The notes beneath the pieces are model-generated. The model saw only the letters and a program-made list of their open reading frames with translations. It was not told where the DNA came from and searched no databases. Source: Pseudomonadota bacterium (lineage in GTDB: Bacteria > Pseudomonadota > Gammaproteobacteria > Burkholderiales > Chitinibacteraceae). From it: a stretch of 33,852 bases of DNA. The position numbers and the translations under genes were made by a program. Location of the stretch: assembly GCA_026399755.1 (NCBI GenBank), contig JAPLQI010000040.1, positions 1 through 33,852 of the forward strand, given 5' to 3'. The number at the start of each line of letters is the position of its first letter. The first letter of the stretch is position 1. Of this stretch, positions 8,298-15,791 are shown in pieces.

Positions 8298-8696
8298 CTA
8301 TGGTTCAGATTTGAAGCGAGCTTTTTCCGCGATCTCTAGCGGCGCGCGGAATACCCAGTGTCTGGATATATCCAGCTTCGTTGTTCCCTGCTTGACGGCC
8401 AACTCTGCGCTACCTCTCAGTTCAGCTTCGTTTGTCGCGTGAACTAGTTCTGGACCGTACTGATCAGGCGGAAGTATCTTTATACGCACGACCGAAACCG
8501 CACCTTCCTGCCACAGAAGTGCCACGGTGCCTGAAGCGACCTTCTGGTTTTTGGGTTGCCCTAGACCGTTGAACTCCAGGACCTCTAGTTGACGCGAGGA
8601 ACTCATGGTTGTCTTAGATGGGTTGAACACTTCACCTGCTCGCGGAGACGTTGCAGAAAGCAGTACGATCCCGAGAACGAACAGCCGTAATTGCAT
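8298..8696 (-). CDS. Cassette-encoded secreted hypothetical protein
   Basis: A 132-residue protein that starts with MQLRLFVLGIVLLSATSPRAGE, a short positive N-terminus, hydrophobic core and small residues: a Sec-type signal peptide with likely cleavage near residue 20. The remainder is a small, soluble, beta-rich-looking domain with no recognised family. A longer frame to 8822 exists, but its extra 42 residues are only the translated attC site (8702-8799), so the ATG at 8696, 6 bases past that site, is chosen. A periplasmic or outer-membrane location is inferred. Cassette cargo on the same strand as the other cassettes. Confidence 0.65.
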   Translation of the reverse strand: MQLRLFVLGIVLLSATSPRAGEVFNPSKTTMSSSRQLEVLEFNGLGQPKNQKVASGTVALLWQEGAVSVVRIKILPPDQYGPELVHATNEAELRGSAELAVKQGTTKLDISRHWVFRAPLEIAEKARFKSEP

Positions 8697-8701
8697 AGGA
8701 A

Positions 8702-8799
8702 GCCTAACGTTTGAGTTAAGCGTGACGCATTTGGGCCAGAATGAAATGAAGCCCAAATGCGGCATGCCGCAATGGATCCGCTTGAACGATGGGTTAGGC
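8702..8799 (-). repeat. attC integron recombination site (long form)
   Basis: The minus strand has R'' GCCTAAC (8799-8793) followed by CCATCGTTCAAGCGGATCC. It has a long palindromic middle with arms GCATTTGGGC and GCCCAAATGC (8727-8736 and 8751-8760), then R' GTTAGGC (8708-8702). About 98 bp. It closes the cassette carrying the 8834-9331 gene. Confidence 0.85.
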
Positions 8800-8833
8800 C
8801 TTTGGCGAAATGTTGACCGCATCGTTAGCTACC

Positions 8834-9331
8834 CTACTGTTGTGACCAATCGTGGACACAGAAGCACGATATCGTTTGCTCGGAGTCAGCTTCGAGTGCG
8901 GCGCTACTTCCACCGAATGCTATGCCAGGCAGAATTTCACCATCACCATTGTCTACGTAGCTCATCTCATCGCCGTCGTCGAACAGGAGTTGGTGCAGTG
9001 CGTTCGCTTGCTTTAAGGGTGTGCCGATGCGAATACTTTGACGATAGGCTCCACGATAGCCATTAAACAGAAATATGCAGTAGAGCTGGCCTTCTGCGTT
9101 GAAAACCAGGCGAACTTTATCGTCGCCGAAGAATACAGCTTTGGCCGCGTTAGATGGGGCTATGACGACCAACACTCCGGAGTTCGCGCGGAGCTCTGCG
9201 ACGCTCGGTGAACGGTGCAGGATGGCGGCGCTATTGATAATGGCGTCAACTTCAGAGACGTGCATGCCGAGCTTAAATCCAGCAGCCGAGTCTCCTGAAA
9301 GGATTTCGGCATCGAGGTCTAGAGATCTCAT
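8834..9331 (-). CDS. Cassette-encoded hypothetical protein
   Basis: A 165-residue soluble protein with no signal peptide or membrane segment. It starts at ATG 9331, only 8 bases after the R' core of the preceding attC, typical of cassette genes. Visible features are GFKLGMHVSEVDAI near the N-terminus, VRLVFNAEGQLYCIFLF in the middle (a beta-hairpin-like stretch) and an acidic SYVDNGDGE. The GFKLGM/GxPLxxA pattern resembles small proteins seen repeatedly in cassette arrays, but I cannot name a family or function. It ends 34 bp before its attC. Confidence 0.65.
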   Translation of the reverse strand: MRSLDLDAEILSGDSAAGFKLGMHVSEVDAIINSAAILHRSPSVAELRANSGVLVVIAPSNAAKAVFFGDDKVRLVFNAEGQLYCIFLFNGYRGAYRQSIRIGTPLKQANALHQLLFDDGDEMSYVDNGDGEILPGIAFGGSSAALEADSEQTISCFCVHDWSQQ

Positions 9332-9338
9332 CTTGAAG

Positions 9339-9398
9339 GCCTAACGTTTGAATTAAGGGGCTGGCTTTAGCTAGCCCCGCTTGAATGATGAGTTAGCC
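9339..9398 (-). repeat. attC integron recombination site
   Basis: The minus strand has R'' GGCTAAC (9398-9392), TCATCATTCAAGCGGGGC, the arm partner GCCCC (9359 region), then TTAATTCAAAC and R' GTTAGGC (9345-9339). Length 60 bp, close to classical sites in class 1 integron cassettes. It closes the cassette with the 9413-9607 gene. Confidence 0.9.
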
Positions 9399-9412
9399 CA
9401 AATTTTCATTGC

Positions 9413-9607
9413 TTAAGCTGGCCTCTTGGGTTCAACCCAGCCTGGCCTCAACCCAAGCTCGAACTCTTGGCGTACTTTCTCTAGTGATGGCTCATGTCCC
9501 ATGTTGACTTCCATTTCACCAACGCACCCCCAGCAGTCGCCGCCACAATCAATCGAAAGTGGGTCGTTGCTCATATTTAATTCTCGACTGCAAATATTGC
9601 ACTTCAT
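9413..9607 (-). CDS. Cassette-encoded small Cys-rich protein
   Basis: A 64-residue protein beginning MKCNICSRELNMSNDP with five cysteines: a CxxC at residues 3-6 and C21, C25, C28 in DCGGDCWGCVG. This spacing suggests a small zinc- or metal-binding knuckle. A longer frame to 9679 only reads through the neighbouring attC, so ATG 9607, 4 bases after the R' core, is chosen. Similar tiny Cys-rich proteins are frequent in cassette arrays. I know no function. The tail (LRPGWVEPKRPA) is basic and proline-rich. Confidence 0.7.
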   Translation of the reverse strand: MKCNICSRELNMSNDPLSIDCGGDCWGCVGEMEVNMGHEPSLEKVRQEFELGLRPGWVEPKRPA

Positions 9608-9610
9608 AAG

Positions 9611-9676
9611 GGCTAACGTAGAAGTGAGCGGCCTGCGCGGCTTCTTGCGCAGGTCCGCTCGACTGCCGAGTTGGGC
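9611..9676 (-). repeat. attC integron recombination site
   Basis: The minus strand has R'' GCCCAAC (9676-9670), TCGGCAGTCGAGCGGACCTG, arms CCTGCGC and GCGCAGG around AAGAAGCC, then GCTCACTTCTAC and R' GTTAGCC (9617-9611). 66 bp. It closes the cassette with the 9705-10061 gene. Confidence 0.85.
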
Positions 9677-9704
9677 CACGGGTCAAGGTTCATGATAACT
9701 GCCC

Positions 9705-10061
9705 TTAGCCTTCTTCGGCCAAGGGGCCGATTGCTTCTAACAGTTCACCATCGCGGAACCGACGAAGCCATATGTCCCCAAACTCTTCGCCAAGGCCGCG
9801 TGCAAAGAAAGTAACATTGGGGAGTTGTCTTGAGATCTGTTGGAGCATGTCAATAAGTGCAAAACTCGGAATTCCGTTGAAGCCTGGCTCCGACGAACCG
9901 AACCCCCGTGTTGCGGACTCAATGTCTTTCAAGACATCAGAGTGCCAGCCGCTGGCTTCCAAATAGGGCGCAGCCGCATCCGTGATGTCTTTAGCGGAGA
10001 TGCTTCCCTTTGGATAGTCAGAGTCGTCCCATGCAAGGTCAAGAATGGAGTAGTAGCTCAT
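9705..10061 (-). CDS. Cassette-encoded hypothetical protein
   Basis: A 118-residue acidic protein starting MSYYSILDLAWDDSDYP, preceded by a good ribosome site (GAAGGA, 7 bases before ATG). This decides the start over an upstream in-frame Met at 10130. Conserved-looking parts are DAAAPYLEASGWHSDVLKDI and FFARGLGEEFGDIWLRRF. The latter resembles small immunity or regulatory proteins that read 'RGxGEEFGDxWxR', but I cannot assign a family with certainty. It is the most upstream cassette gene of the array and carries its own ribosome site, so it may be expressed from a cassette promoter or by read-through from the GMT operon. Confidence 0.65.
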   Translation of the reverse strand: MSYYSILDLAWDDSDYPKGSISAKDITDAAAPYLEASGWHSDVLKDIESATRGFGSSEPGFNGIPSFALIDMLQQISRQLPNVTFFARGLGEEFGDIWLRRFRDGELLEAIGPLAEEG

Positions 10062-10108
10062 GAAATTTCCTTCAAGGATAAGCCGATCGGGGCAAGGAAT
10101 GAGCAGGA

Positions 10109-10160
10109 GCCCAACGTGAAATTTACACACGGGAACGTGTGTAAATTTCTATTGTTTGTG
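10109..10160 (-). repeat. Possible attC site with perfect palindrome
   Basis: A perfect 13-bp inverted repeat, GAAATTTACACAC (10118-10130) and its complement (10137-10149), encloses a 6-nt loop. It is flanked on the minus strand by CACAAAC (10160-10154) and GTTGGGC (10115-10109), which fit R'' and R' cores. Position (just upstream of a cassette gene) and strand fit an attC. The perfect stem, lacking the usual unpaired bases, is atypical; a terminator or operator is the alternative. Confidence 0.4.
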
Positions 10161-10587
10161 TGTAGAACACAGGATACTACGCTTACCACCCCTTACGCAT
10201 CAAGCTTTCAAAGGTAGTTATGTTTGAAAGTACGCAGCAAGATGGGACTGCCGCACCGCGCTTGCTGGATGTGCTACGGGTAGGATGACCTAACAACCGA
10301 AGCAGTACATCAATTGGATAGGGCGCTTTGCGCTTTCACCATCAAAGGTCCCCGCTGGCCAGCGTACGATACTGCATCGAGTGTCGGCTTTGCTTCCGGT
10401 CGCAGCCAATGATATCGATGATATCGACAGGCCGCTTTGGCCGAATTGCAGACAAAAAGACGTTGGTCAAGAACGGATGGATCATGGCGATCCGAATACT
10501 TGCTCCGCTTTTCGGTACGAGCCAGCAACCGGTAACTTACGATCATTCGGATTCAAGAGCAGCAAGCCCGGTTCTGTTGTCACCGAC
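10161..10587. other. Intergenic region between cassette array and gmtX
   Basis: About 430 bp without a convincing gene. It holds the right 53-bp direct repeat and a GACCTAACAACC string (about 10286) resembling an isolated attC R' core without partner. I see no integron integrase, attI site or clear GMT end sequence. Confidence 0.45.
10388..10440. repeat. 53-bp direct repeat, right copy
   Basis: This segment matches 7628-7680 at about 45 of 53 positions in the same orientation. It includes the tandem GATATCGATGATATCGACAG not present as such in the left copy. It lies between the last cassette and gmtX. Confidence 0.6.
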
Positions 10588-11250
10588 CTAGTTCGTTGCC
10601 TTGCTCGCAGAGGTCTCGCCCTCGCCGATGATCTTACGGATTGCCGTGACATAGCCTGGCTTGAAGATAACCCGACCGGCCTCGTTGCGAACGCGCCCTT
10701 CGGCATCCGTCGTCCAGCCTTCATCCTGTAGCAAGCGATCGCTGATGGCATGGCGCAATGCCTCAATCTCGGAGGGATACAGACCCATCGACGCGGGAAG
10801 GATCTGTACCGCTTCACGCGGCTCGGCAAGCTTTGGGCGCATGTCGATCACCCGATTCCCTTCTGCCTTGAGCAGTGTTATTTCCCGGCGCATGTGCCGA
10901 TTCTCGGCCAGGATGCCATTCATCATCGAACGTAGCGCTGGATTCTCGATTTTTTCGATCAGCGCAGCGTAGGGATTCTCGCTGACCTGACGCACCTTGC
11001 GGGTGACGCCCCCTGTATGCTCGGCCCAAGCCTTGATCAATCCTTTATAGTCATCACCCGTCTTGTTGTGGATCGCACCCTTGCTGGGGCCGCCCCGGTC
11101 CTCCACAATACGGGCAATGGTCGCTACGGAGAAGTCACGACTGCCACGCTCGTACTGTTCCTTGCAAACCTCGTAGATTAGGTCGAGGGTCTTTTGCTTG
11201 CGCGGCGTCCCGGTTTTCTTGAGCTGCTCGAGTAGATCGTCAGGATGCAT
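10588..11250 (-). CDS. gmtX: Gamma-mobile-trio protein GmtX
   Basis: A 220-residue protein, third gene of the GMT operon. It starts MHPDDLLEQLKKTGTPRKQK, has a winged-helix-like N-terminal part (KTLDLIYEVCKEQYERGS, VATIARIVEDRGGPSKGAIHNK), then a helical stretch with a coiled-coil look around MMNGILAENRHMRREITLLK. This matches GmtX of Gamma-Mobile-Trio elements and is comparable in place to TnpC of Tn554-type triads. It probably assists the two recombinases in DNA binding (inference). The ATG at 11250 overlaps the end of gmtZ by 11 bp, indicating translational coupling; longer in-frame starts lie inside gmtZ. No obvious terminator follows. Confidence 0.8.
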   Translation of the reverse strand: MHPDDLLEQLKKTGTPRKQKTLDLIYEVCKEQYERGSRDFSVATIARIVEDRGGPSKGAIHNKTGDDYKGLIKAWAEHTGGVTRKVRQVSENPYAALIEKIENPALRSMMNGILAENRHMRREITLLKAEGNRVIDMRPKLAEPREAVQILPASMGLYPSEIEALRHAISDRLLQDEGWTTDAEGRVRNEAGRVIFKPGYVTAIRKIIGEGETSASKATN

Positions 11251-14188
11251 CGTCAATGGAATCATCCTTGGGCGGGGTAAGCATCCGCTTGGTTTGGGCA
11301 TGATCAAGTAGAACCCGGGCTTTGACTTGGGCAATCTCATTGAGTACTTGGTCGTTGAGCAGACCAATTTCCTTGAGCTTTTGCCTGCATTCGGCATAGG
11401 GCAGTGCGCCCCTGATCGAGCCGGTGCGCGCCTGGATCAGCTGCATCACGGCATTGCCGATTAGCAACTGTTCTTCTGGATCAAGGTACATCAGCACCGG
11501 GGCCATGCCATTGTAGCGCAGCATGCCATCGAGCATCTGTGACCGCCGAATGGTGGCAAAGCCTGCATCGGTCTCAGGGTAAATTACGGCGTTTTCGCAG
11601 ACGACTTCCAGTTGGTGCAGTACCGACTGCGACTCGATGAAACCTACCTGAAGGTCAGCCATACCTCCCTTTGCCACGAGCTTCACGCCGTCTGTAATCT
11701 TGTCATCGGCGATCTGGATCGAACGCTGAATCAGGTGATGGGTGGCCTGCAGGTCGTTCATGTATTTGTTTAGGATCAGCGCCTCGGCCTCGACGTACTT
11801 GTTCAACTGATCAAGTTCACGTACTCGCAGGAAGGGCTGGCTCTCCCGTTCGCCCTCGCGTTGCTGATCCTCAAGGATGGTCAGCTTGTCCTGCAAGGCA
11901 CGGTAGCGCGCGCTCTGGCTGTGGATTTTTTCGCTGACTGTGTTGAAGTGCGCGATCAGGCCGGGCAAGAAGGCGGGGCCGGTCAGGAAGAAGCGACAAC
12001 AGACGCAGTTACGCTCCTCCGGGAAGCCGGGGACAGGTGAATGTAATTGCTCAGTTTTACGGCCGGTGAGCTTTTCCCCGCCAACATCGCAGAGCGTCGC
12101 GCCATTGGGGCAGATGCCCTTGTCGTCGAAGACGAAGGAGGCCATCGCTCCTTTATTGGCAACTGCCGTCCGTACCGCATCCTCGGACACGTAGGCGAAA
12201 CGCTGGCTTACCTGCTCGAAGCTCGCATTTTGCAGAAAGCGACGGTGGTTGGCTTGCTCGGCTTCCAGTTCGTTCTTTTCCGCCTCGCTCAAGACCTCGC
12301 GCAGGTAGGACTTGCCGAACTTGGTGTAGTACAGCGTCATGATGATGATCGCGTGGCCAGCGATCATTTTCGACACCACAGCAATCGGCAGCTTGAGATC
12401 AAGAATGAAATAGCTGATCAGCGAGACGCGCAGGGCGTGCAGCGGGAAGGCGGTTCTCTGTTTGGAATTCGGATCGAGAAAGCGCAGCGGCGTGCCGTCG
12501 TCCAAGGTCTCGCTCTGCTCGGCGCAGCGCTGTTCCAGCCTTGAGAGCAACTTGTACCAAATCGGATTTAAAGAACTGCAGTCCAGCGGCTTGTCGCCCT
12601 CACCATCGGTGGGATTGCGGAACAGGAAATAGGCCGCACCGCGTTGCACCAGCACCTCGGGATGAGGTGGGGCGTAGCCGAAATGCTTGTGTTCCAATTC
12701 CATCCACGGTGTCGGAGCTGCAATCGGGTTGTAGCGTTCCTGCCAATTGCGCAGCTTTTCCAGCCAGTACAGCACCGCGTCGTTGGACCAGGGGATAACG
12801 TAGCCCTTGTCGTTCTCGGCCTTGTTGATGTCGGAGGTCTTGTTGGTGTTGATGTAGAAGCCCGCCTCCTTCTCGTTTGCGCTGCGATGGAACACACCGC
12901 GCTGGGATGGGCGTTTTTCACTCCCCGTGGCGAGCGGGCCATCGTTGAGCACGAACGCCCCGCCGCCGGGTGAGTGAACGTAGCGCCAGGTATCGGCCTC
13001 GCCGGAATCCAGCATGCGAACCTGGAAGGTGCGTAGCGGCAGTTCCAGCTTCAGGTACAACGCCACGGCGCGCACGGGCGACCACAGTTCCCAAACTTGA
13101 GCAGGGTATCTCTTGGTCTTTATTTCGTAGTCGCTCCCATCTCGCTGTCGGTAAACGCAGTCGGGATCGTTGAGATTCACGCGCTCCGGCTCAACCACGA
13201 ACCAGTCACCGCCGTTCCGTCCTTCCTCCATCGCCTGCTGCGCCCAAGCCCAGTCGCGGAAGTGAAGCCCTTCGGCCAGCATGCTGCGCAGTTCACGGAT
13301 GTAGCGGATGGAGAGCGCGGCCTTGTCCGATTGGGTGGTCGTGGCCAGACCCGATTTCGTTAGCCGCGCAATGGGGTTGTGAAACCGGGAGGTATCCCAT
13401 GCGCCGGTCTCGGGATCACCCAGCTTAGTCACCAACACCCAGTCGAGGAAATCTGCAGCATAATTGGCCGATCTGATATTGTCCGCTTGCAGCGTCTGCG
13501 TGCCTTTGCGTTTGGCGGCAACGATCACTTGGGCGAAATCCGGCTTCTCAATCTCGCGCAGCAGAAAGCGCCCAAAATTGCGTTCCAGATTTTGACCGTG
13601 GATGTAGCGAATGAGGAACCTGTCGAGGGCGTTGCGGCACAAACCGACAGCGCTTTTCTGATTCGTTAACCATTCGGCGGCGAGGCTGCGCCAGTCCTCC
13701 AGTTTGGGATCGAGGTGCAGCACATGGGCGAAGCTGAGGTCATTCACCTTCCCTTGCTGCTTGACCCGCATTCGCGGGAAGGGATTGGCGAGGTGCGGAG
13801 GGACCACGCGGTTACCGTCGGCATCGAGCACGGAGAGCTTTTGGCGAAGAACCCAGTCAAGGAAGTCGCTGACCCTGTCGTGTTTTTGCTGAGCTCCCGC
13901 TTCGGACGATAACAATGCCAAGCCCAAGGCCGCATCGGCTGCGGGCATGACGCCCATTCTGGCGAAAAATGCATCGGCTGACAAGGTATGCAGCCCGTGG
14001 CCATGCAGGTAGGTCACGAGGAAGGCAGTAAGGGCTGTTTGGATGCTGCTGTTTGTCTTGGGCAAGCCCGCCCAATATTCCGCTACCCACGCCCTCCAAC
14101 CTTCCAGTGCCGGATCGAGATTGAGCAGAAAGTGGAATTCGGGGTCGAATTTTTTGGCGACTGTTTGTCCTTTTGGCATCAGTTTCAC
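11240..14188 (-). CDS. gmtZ: Gamma-mobile-trio integrase GmtZ
   Basis: A 982-residue protein, central gene of the trio. The catalytic part is tyrosine-recombinase-like, with FPLHALRVSLISYF (His584, Arg587), AGHAII (His612) and a Tyr at 620/621. The first catalytic Arg is not obvious. Two similar N-terminal segments (about 18-118 and 152-255) each carry L-DP-L--WR and end in DFLDWVL--KL, an internal duplication of a core-binding-type domain. A later Cys cluster (693, 700, 728, 730, 731, with CRFFLTGPAF) looks like a zinc site and resembles Tn554 TnpB-type proteins. The start is GTG 14188, overlapping the gmtY stop by 4 bp; ATG 14179 is an alternative. Excision or integration of the island is the family role. 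Confidence 0.85.
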   Translation of the reverse strand: MKLMPKGQTVAKKFDPEFHFLLNLDPALEGWRAWVAEYWAGLPKTNSSIQTALTAFLVTYLHGHGLHTLSADAFFARMGVMPAADAALGLALLSSEAGAQQKHDRVSDFLDWVLRQKLSVLDADGNRVVPPHLANPFPRMRVKQQGKVNDLSFAHVLHLDPKLEDWRSLAAEWLTNQKSAVGLCRNALDRFLIRYIHGQNLERNFGRFLLREIEKPDFAQVIVAAKRKGTQTLQADNIRSANYAADFLDWVLVTKLGDPETGAWDTSRFHNPIARLTKSGLATTTQSDKAALSIRYIRELRSMLAEGLHFRDWAWAQQAMEEGRNGGDWFVVEPERVNLNDPDCVYRQRDGSDYEIKTKRYPAQVWELWSPVRAVALYLKLELPLRTFQVRMLDSGEADTWRYVHSPGGGAFVLNDGPLATGSEKRPSQRGVFHRSANEKEAGFYINTNKTSDINKAENDKGYVIPWSNDAVLYWLEKLRNWQERYNPIAAPTPWMELEHKHFGYAPPHPEVLVQRGAAYFLFRNPTDGEGDKPLDCSSLNPIWYKLLSRLEQRCAEQSETLDDGTPLRFLDPNSKQRTAFPLHALRVSLISYFILDLKLPIAVVSKMIAGHAIIIMTLYYTKFGKSYLREVLSEAEKNELEAEQANHRRFLQNASFEQVSQRFAYVSEDAVRTAVANKGAMASFVFDDKGICPNGATLCDVGGEKLTGRKTEQLHSPVPGFPEERNCVCCRFFLTGPAFLPGLIAHFNTVSEKIHSQSARYRALQDKLTILEDQQREGERESQPFLRVRELDQLNKYVEAEALILNKYMNDLQATHHLIQRSIQIADDKITDGVKLVAKGGMADLQVGFIESQSVLHQLEVVCENAVIYPETDAGFATIRRSQMLDGMLRYNGMAPVLMYLDPEEQLLIGNAVMQLIQARTGSIRGALPYAECRQKLKEIGLLNDQVLNEIAQVKARVLLDHAQTKRMLTPPKDDSIDDAS

Positions 14189-15660
14189 CTCACCAATTTG
14201 GGGCTCGGGCCAGAGAACAGGCCGAGCGGATCAACGTCCTTGAAGCCATAGGCAAGGAAGTCGGGGGGAAGTAGAGCCTTACCGTCCTCAGCGTTTTCCA
14301 CACGAGTCATTGCGGCTGAGATAGCGCGGTTGAGTTTCACGCGATCCGGCTCGGTGTATACGAGTTGTGATTCAAGTGACTTGTGATGCAGCGCCTTCTT
14401 TAGGAAGATTGCATCAAGACCAAGATCGGAGAGTCGCTGGCCATAGGCATGTCGGTGGCCATGTGGCGTGGTGCCGAGCGCCTTGGCCGGCACCAGTCCG
14501 ATGCGATTGACCGCCTTGGCATGCGCGTCCTCGAAAGCATCAATGCTGTAGGGCTTGCCTTCACGGGTAACAAATGCGTAGGGATGATCAGGGTTGAGCT
14601 GATCGCGCTGTGCCATGTAGAACACCCACAGCTTCCAGAACAGCCCCCCTGCCCAGCGCGGAGACCAATGCACATGCATGAAGTGCTGCTTGCTGTCGAG
14701 CGCGTTACCCTTCCAGCCAGCATGCAGGGTGTGTGAACTCTTGTACTCCGTCCTAGGCAGCAGCCCGTACTTGTCGCGCAGGTAGGTCGCGCGGTTACAG
14801 TGCACCGGCTTGCCCTTGGCATCGTACAGATCGGGCGGAGCCAGCCCCAGACTGGGGTGATAGACCTTGACCAACGCCTCACTGGAAGACGTGTAGTCAG
14901 GAATCACGTCGTGGATGTAAAGATGGAATGGCTCGCTCATGCGTAGTCCACCAAAGTGCAATAGCATCGTGATTAGGATGTCACGCAGGTTTAGCCGCTC
15001 TTCGATGCGCAGACTCTTTTGCTTGCCCGGCACGATGAAACCCTTAAATAGCAAATCGTCCATGCGATCAGCTGGGAAAAACTTGACCGCATCGTGATCG
15101 ATAACCGGGTTTCGTTTAAGTAAGACGCTGCGGGCTTGGCTGACTTGTAGTGACGGAACATCAATGCCCATAGTGTGGCCTAGGAAGGCGCGACTCTTTT
15201 TGTGTTGCCACGCCGCCCACGCTAGTTGCTCTTCGGCCCGTGTAGCTTCCCGCCACGGATTGAGTGGTCTGGTGCCTTGTTCTTGCGCCATCCAGTCGCT
15301 GAACTTGGATAGGTGATTAACCAATACGCGCACCACGGCTGGGCTGCGGCTGTCCCAGTAGAGATCGCTATGATCATCGCCATCGATACCTATCGTACCG
15401 CTGTAGAGGCGCTGAACGAAGATGTTGAACAGATCATCTGGGTTATCAAAGGCCGGATGATTGGCTTCCATGTAGTCGATCAGGAGGCCCACCGCCTGCA
15501 CCAGCTTGTTGGTATTGCTCTCCGAGAGCATGTGCCGATGCTTGAGGATGTAGTGAATTAGCGGATGGAGTGGGCCGAATTCAGTGAGGATGACTGGAAT
15601 TTCTTCATGAATGCCAGTGTAGTCGCGTGCAACTTTGTAGTAGACAACGGAACGGGGCAT
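14185..15660 (-). CDS. gmtY: Gamma-mobile-trio recombinase GmtY
   Basis: A 491-residue tyrosine recombinase, first gene of the trio. The N-terminal about 170 residues form a core-binding-like helical domain (SNTNKLVQAVGLLIDYMEAN). The catalytic domain shows Arg240 in FGGLRMSEP, TPHGHRHAYG with His400/Arg403, LHHKS (His425/426) and Tyr435 in LVYTEP. The full R-H-R-H-Y set is therefore present and the enzyme should be active. GmtY defines the Gamma-Mobile-Trio family of mobile islands that carry anti-phage defences, toxins and resistance genes. The gene faces a promoter region shared with a divergent helix-turn-helix gene. Its base composition is clearly more GC-rich than the defence operon. 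Confidence 0.88.
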   Translation of the reverse strand: MPRSVVYYKVARDYTGIHEEIPVILTEFGPLHPLIHYILKHRHMLSESNTNKLVQAVGLLIDYMEANHPAFDNPDDLFNIFVQRLYSGTIGIDGDDHSDLYWDSRSPAVVRVLVNHLSKFSDWMAQEQGTRPLNPWREATRAEEQLAWAAWQHKKSRAFLGHTMGIDVPSLQVSQARSVLLKRNPVIDHDAVKFFPADRMDDLLFKGFIVPGKQKSLRIEERLNLRDILITMLLHFGGLRMSEPFHLYIHDVIPDYTSSSEALVKVYHPSLGLAPPDLYDAKGKPVHCNRATYLRDKYGLLPRTEYKSSHTLHAGWKGNALDSKQHFMHVHWSPRWAGGLFWKLWVFYMAQRDQLNPDHPYAFVTREGKPYSIDAFEDAHAKAVNRIGLVPAKALGTTPHGHRHAYGQRLSDLGLDAIFLKKALHHKSLESQLVYTEPDRVKLNRAISAAMTRVENAEDGKALLPPDFLAYGFKDVDPLGLFSGPSPKLVR

Positions 15661-15791
15661 TTCGCGGACCTCTGTTATACAAATACCTACGGATGTAAAC
15701 TACGAATCTTAAAAACGAGGCATGCTTAACCGTATATACGATACGTATTTACGTTTTGTATATACACTACATCAGCCAGGGGTTTTAGTCA
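15661..15791. promoter_or_regulatory. Divergent promoter region with paired palindromes
   Basis: This 131-bp gap separates gmtY (minus) from the small HTH gene (plus). It contains two related perfect 10-bp palindromes, CGTATATACG (15731-15740) and TGTATATACA (15757-15766), with centres 26 bp apart. A further perfect 8-mer, ATACGTAT (15741-15748), lies between. A partial relative, TGTTATACA, lies near 15674. This is the layout of an operator pair that could control both directions. Which regulator binds is unknown; the adjacent HTH protein or the XRE protein are candidates. Confidence 0.5.

Noticed and set aside
8697-8822. Longer start for the secreted cassette protein
   Set aside because: The added residues are a translated attC site; the signal peptide starts at 8696.
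9608-9679. Longer start for the Cys-rich cassette protein
   Set aside because: Same artefact: the extension is attC sequence.
10310-10546. 78-residue minus-strand frame between the cassettes and gmtX
   Set aside because: It overlaps the dispersed 53-bp repeat and has no ribosome site or family resemblance.
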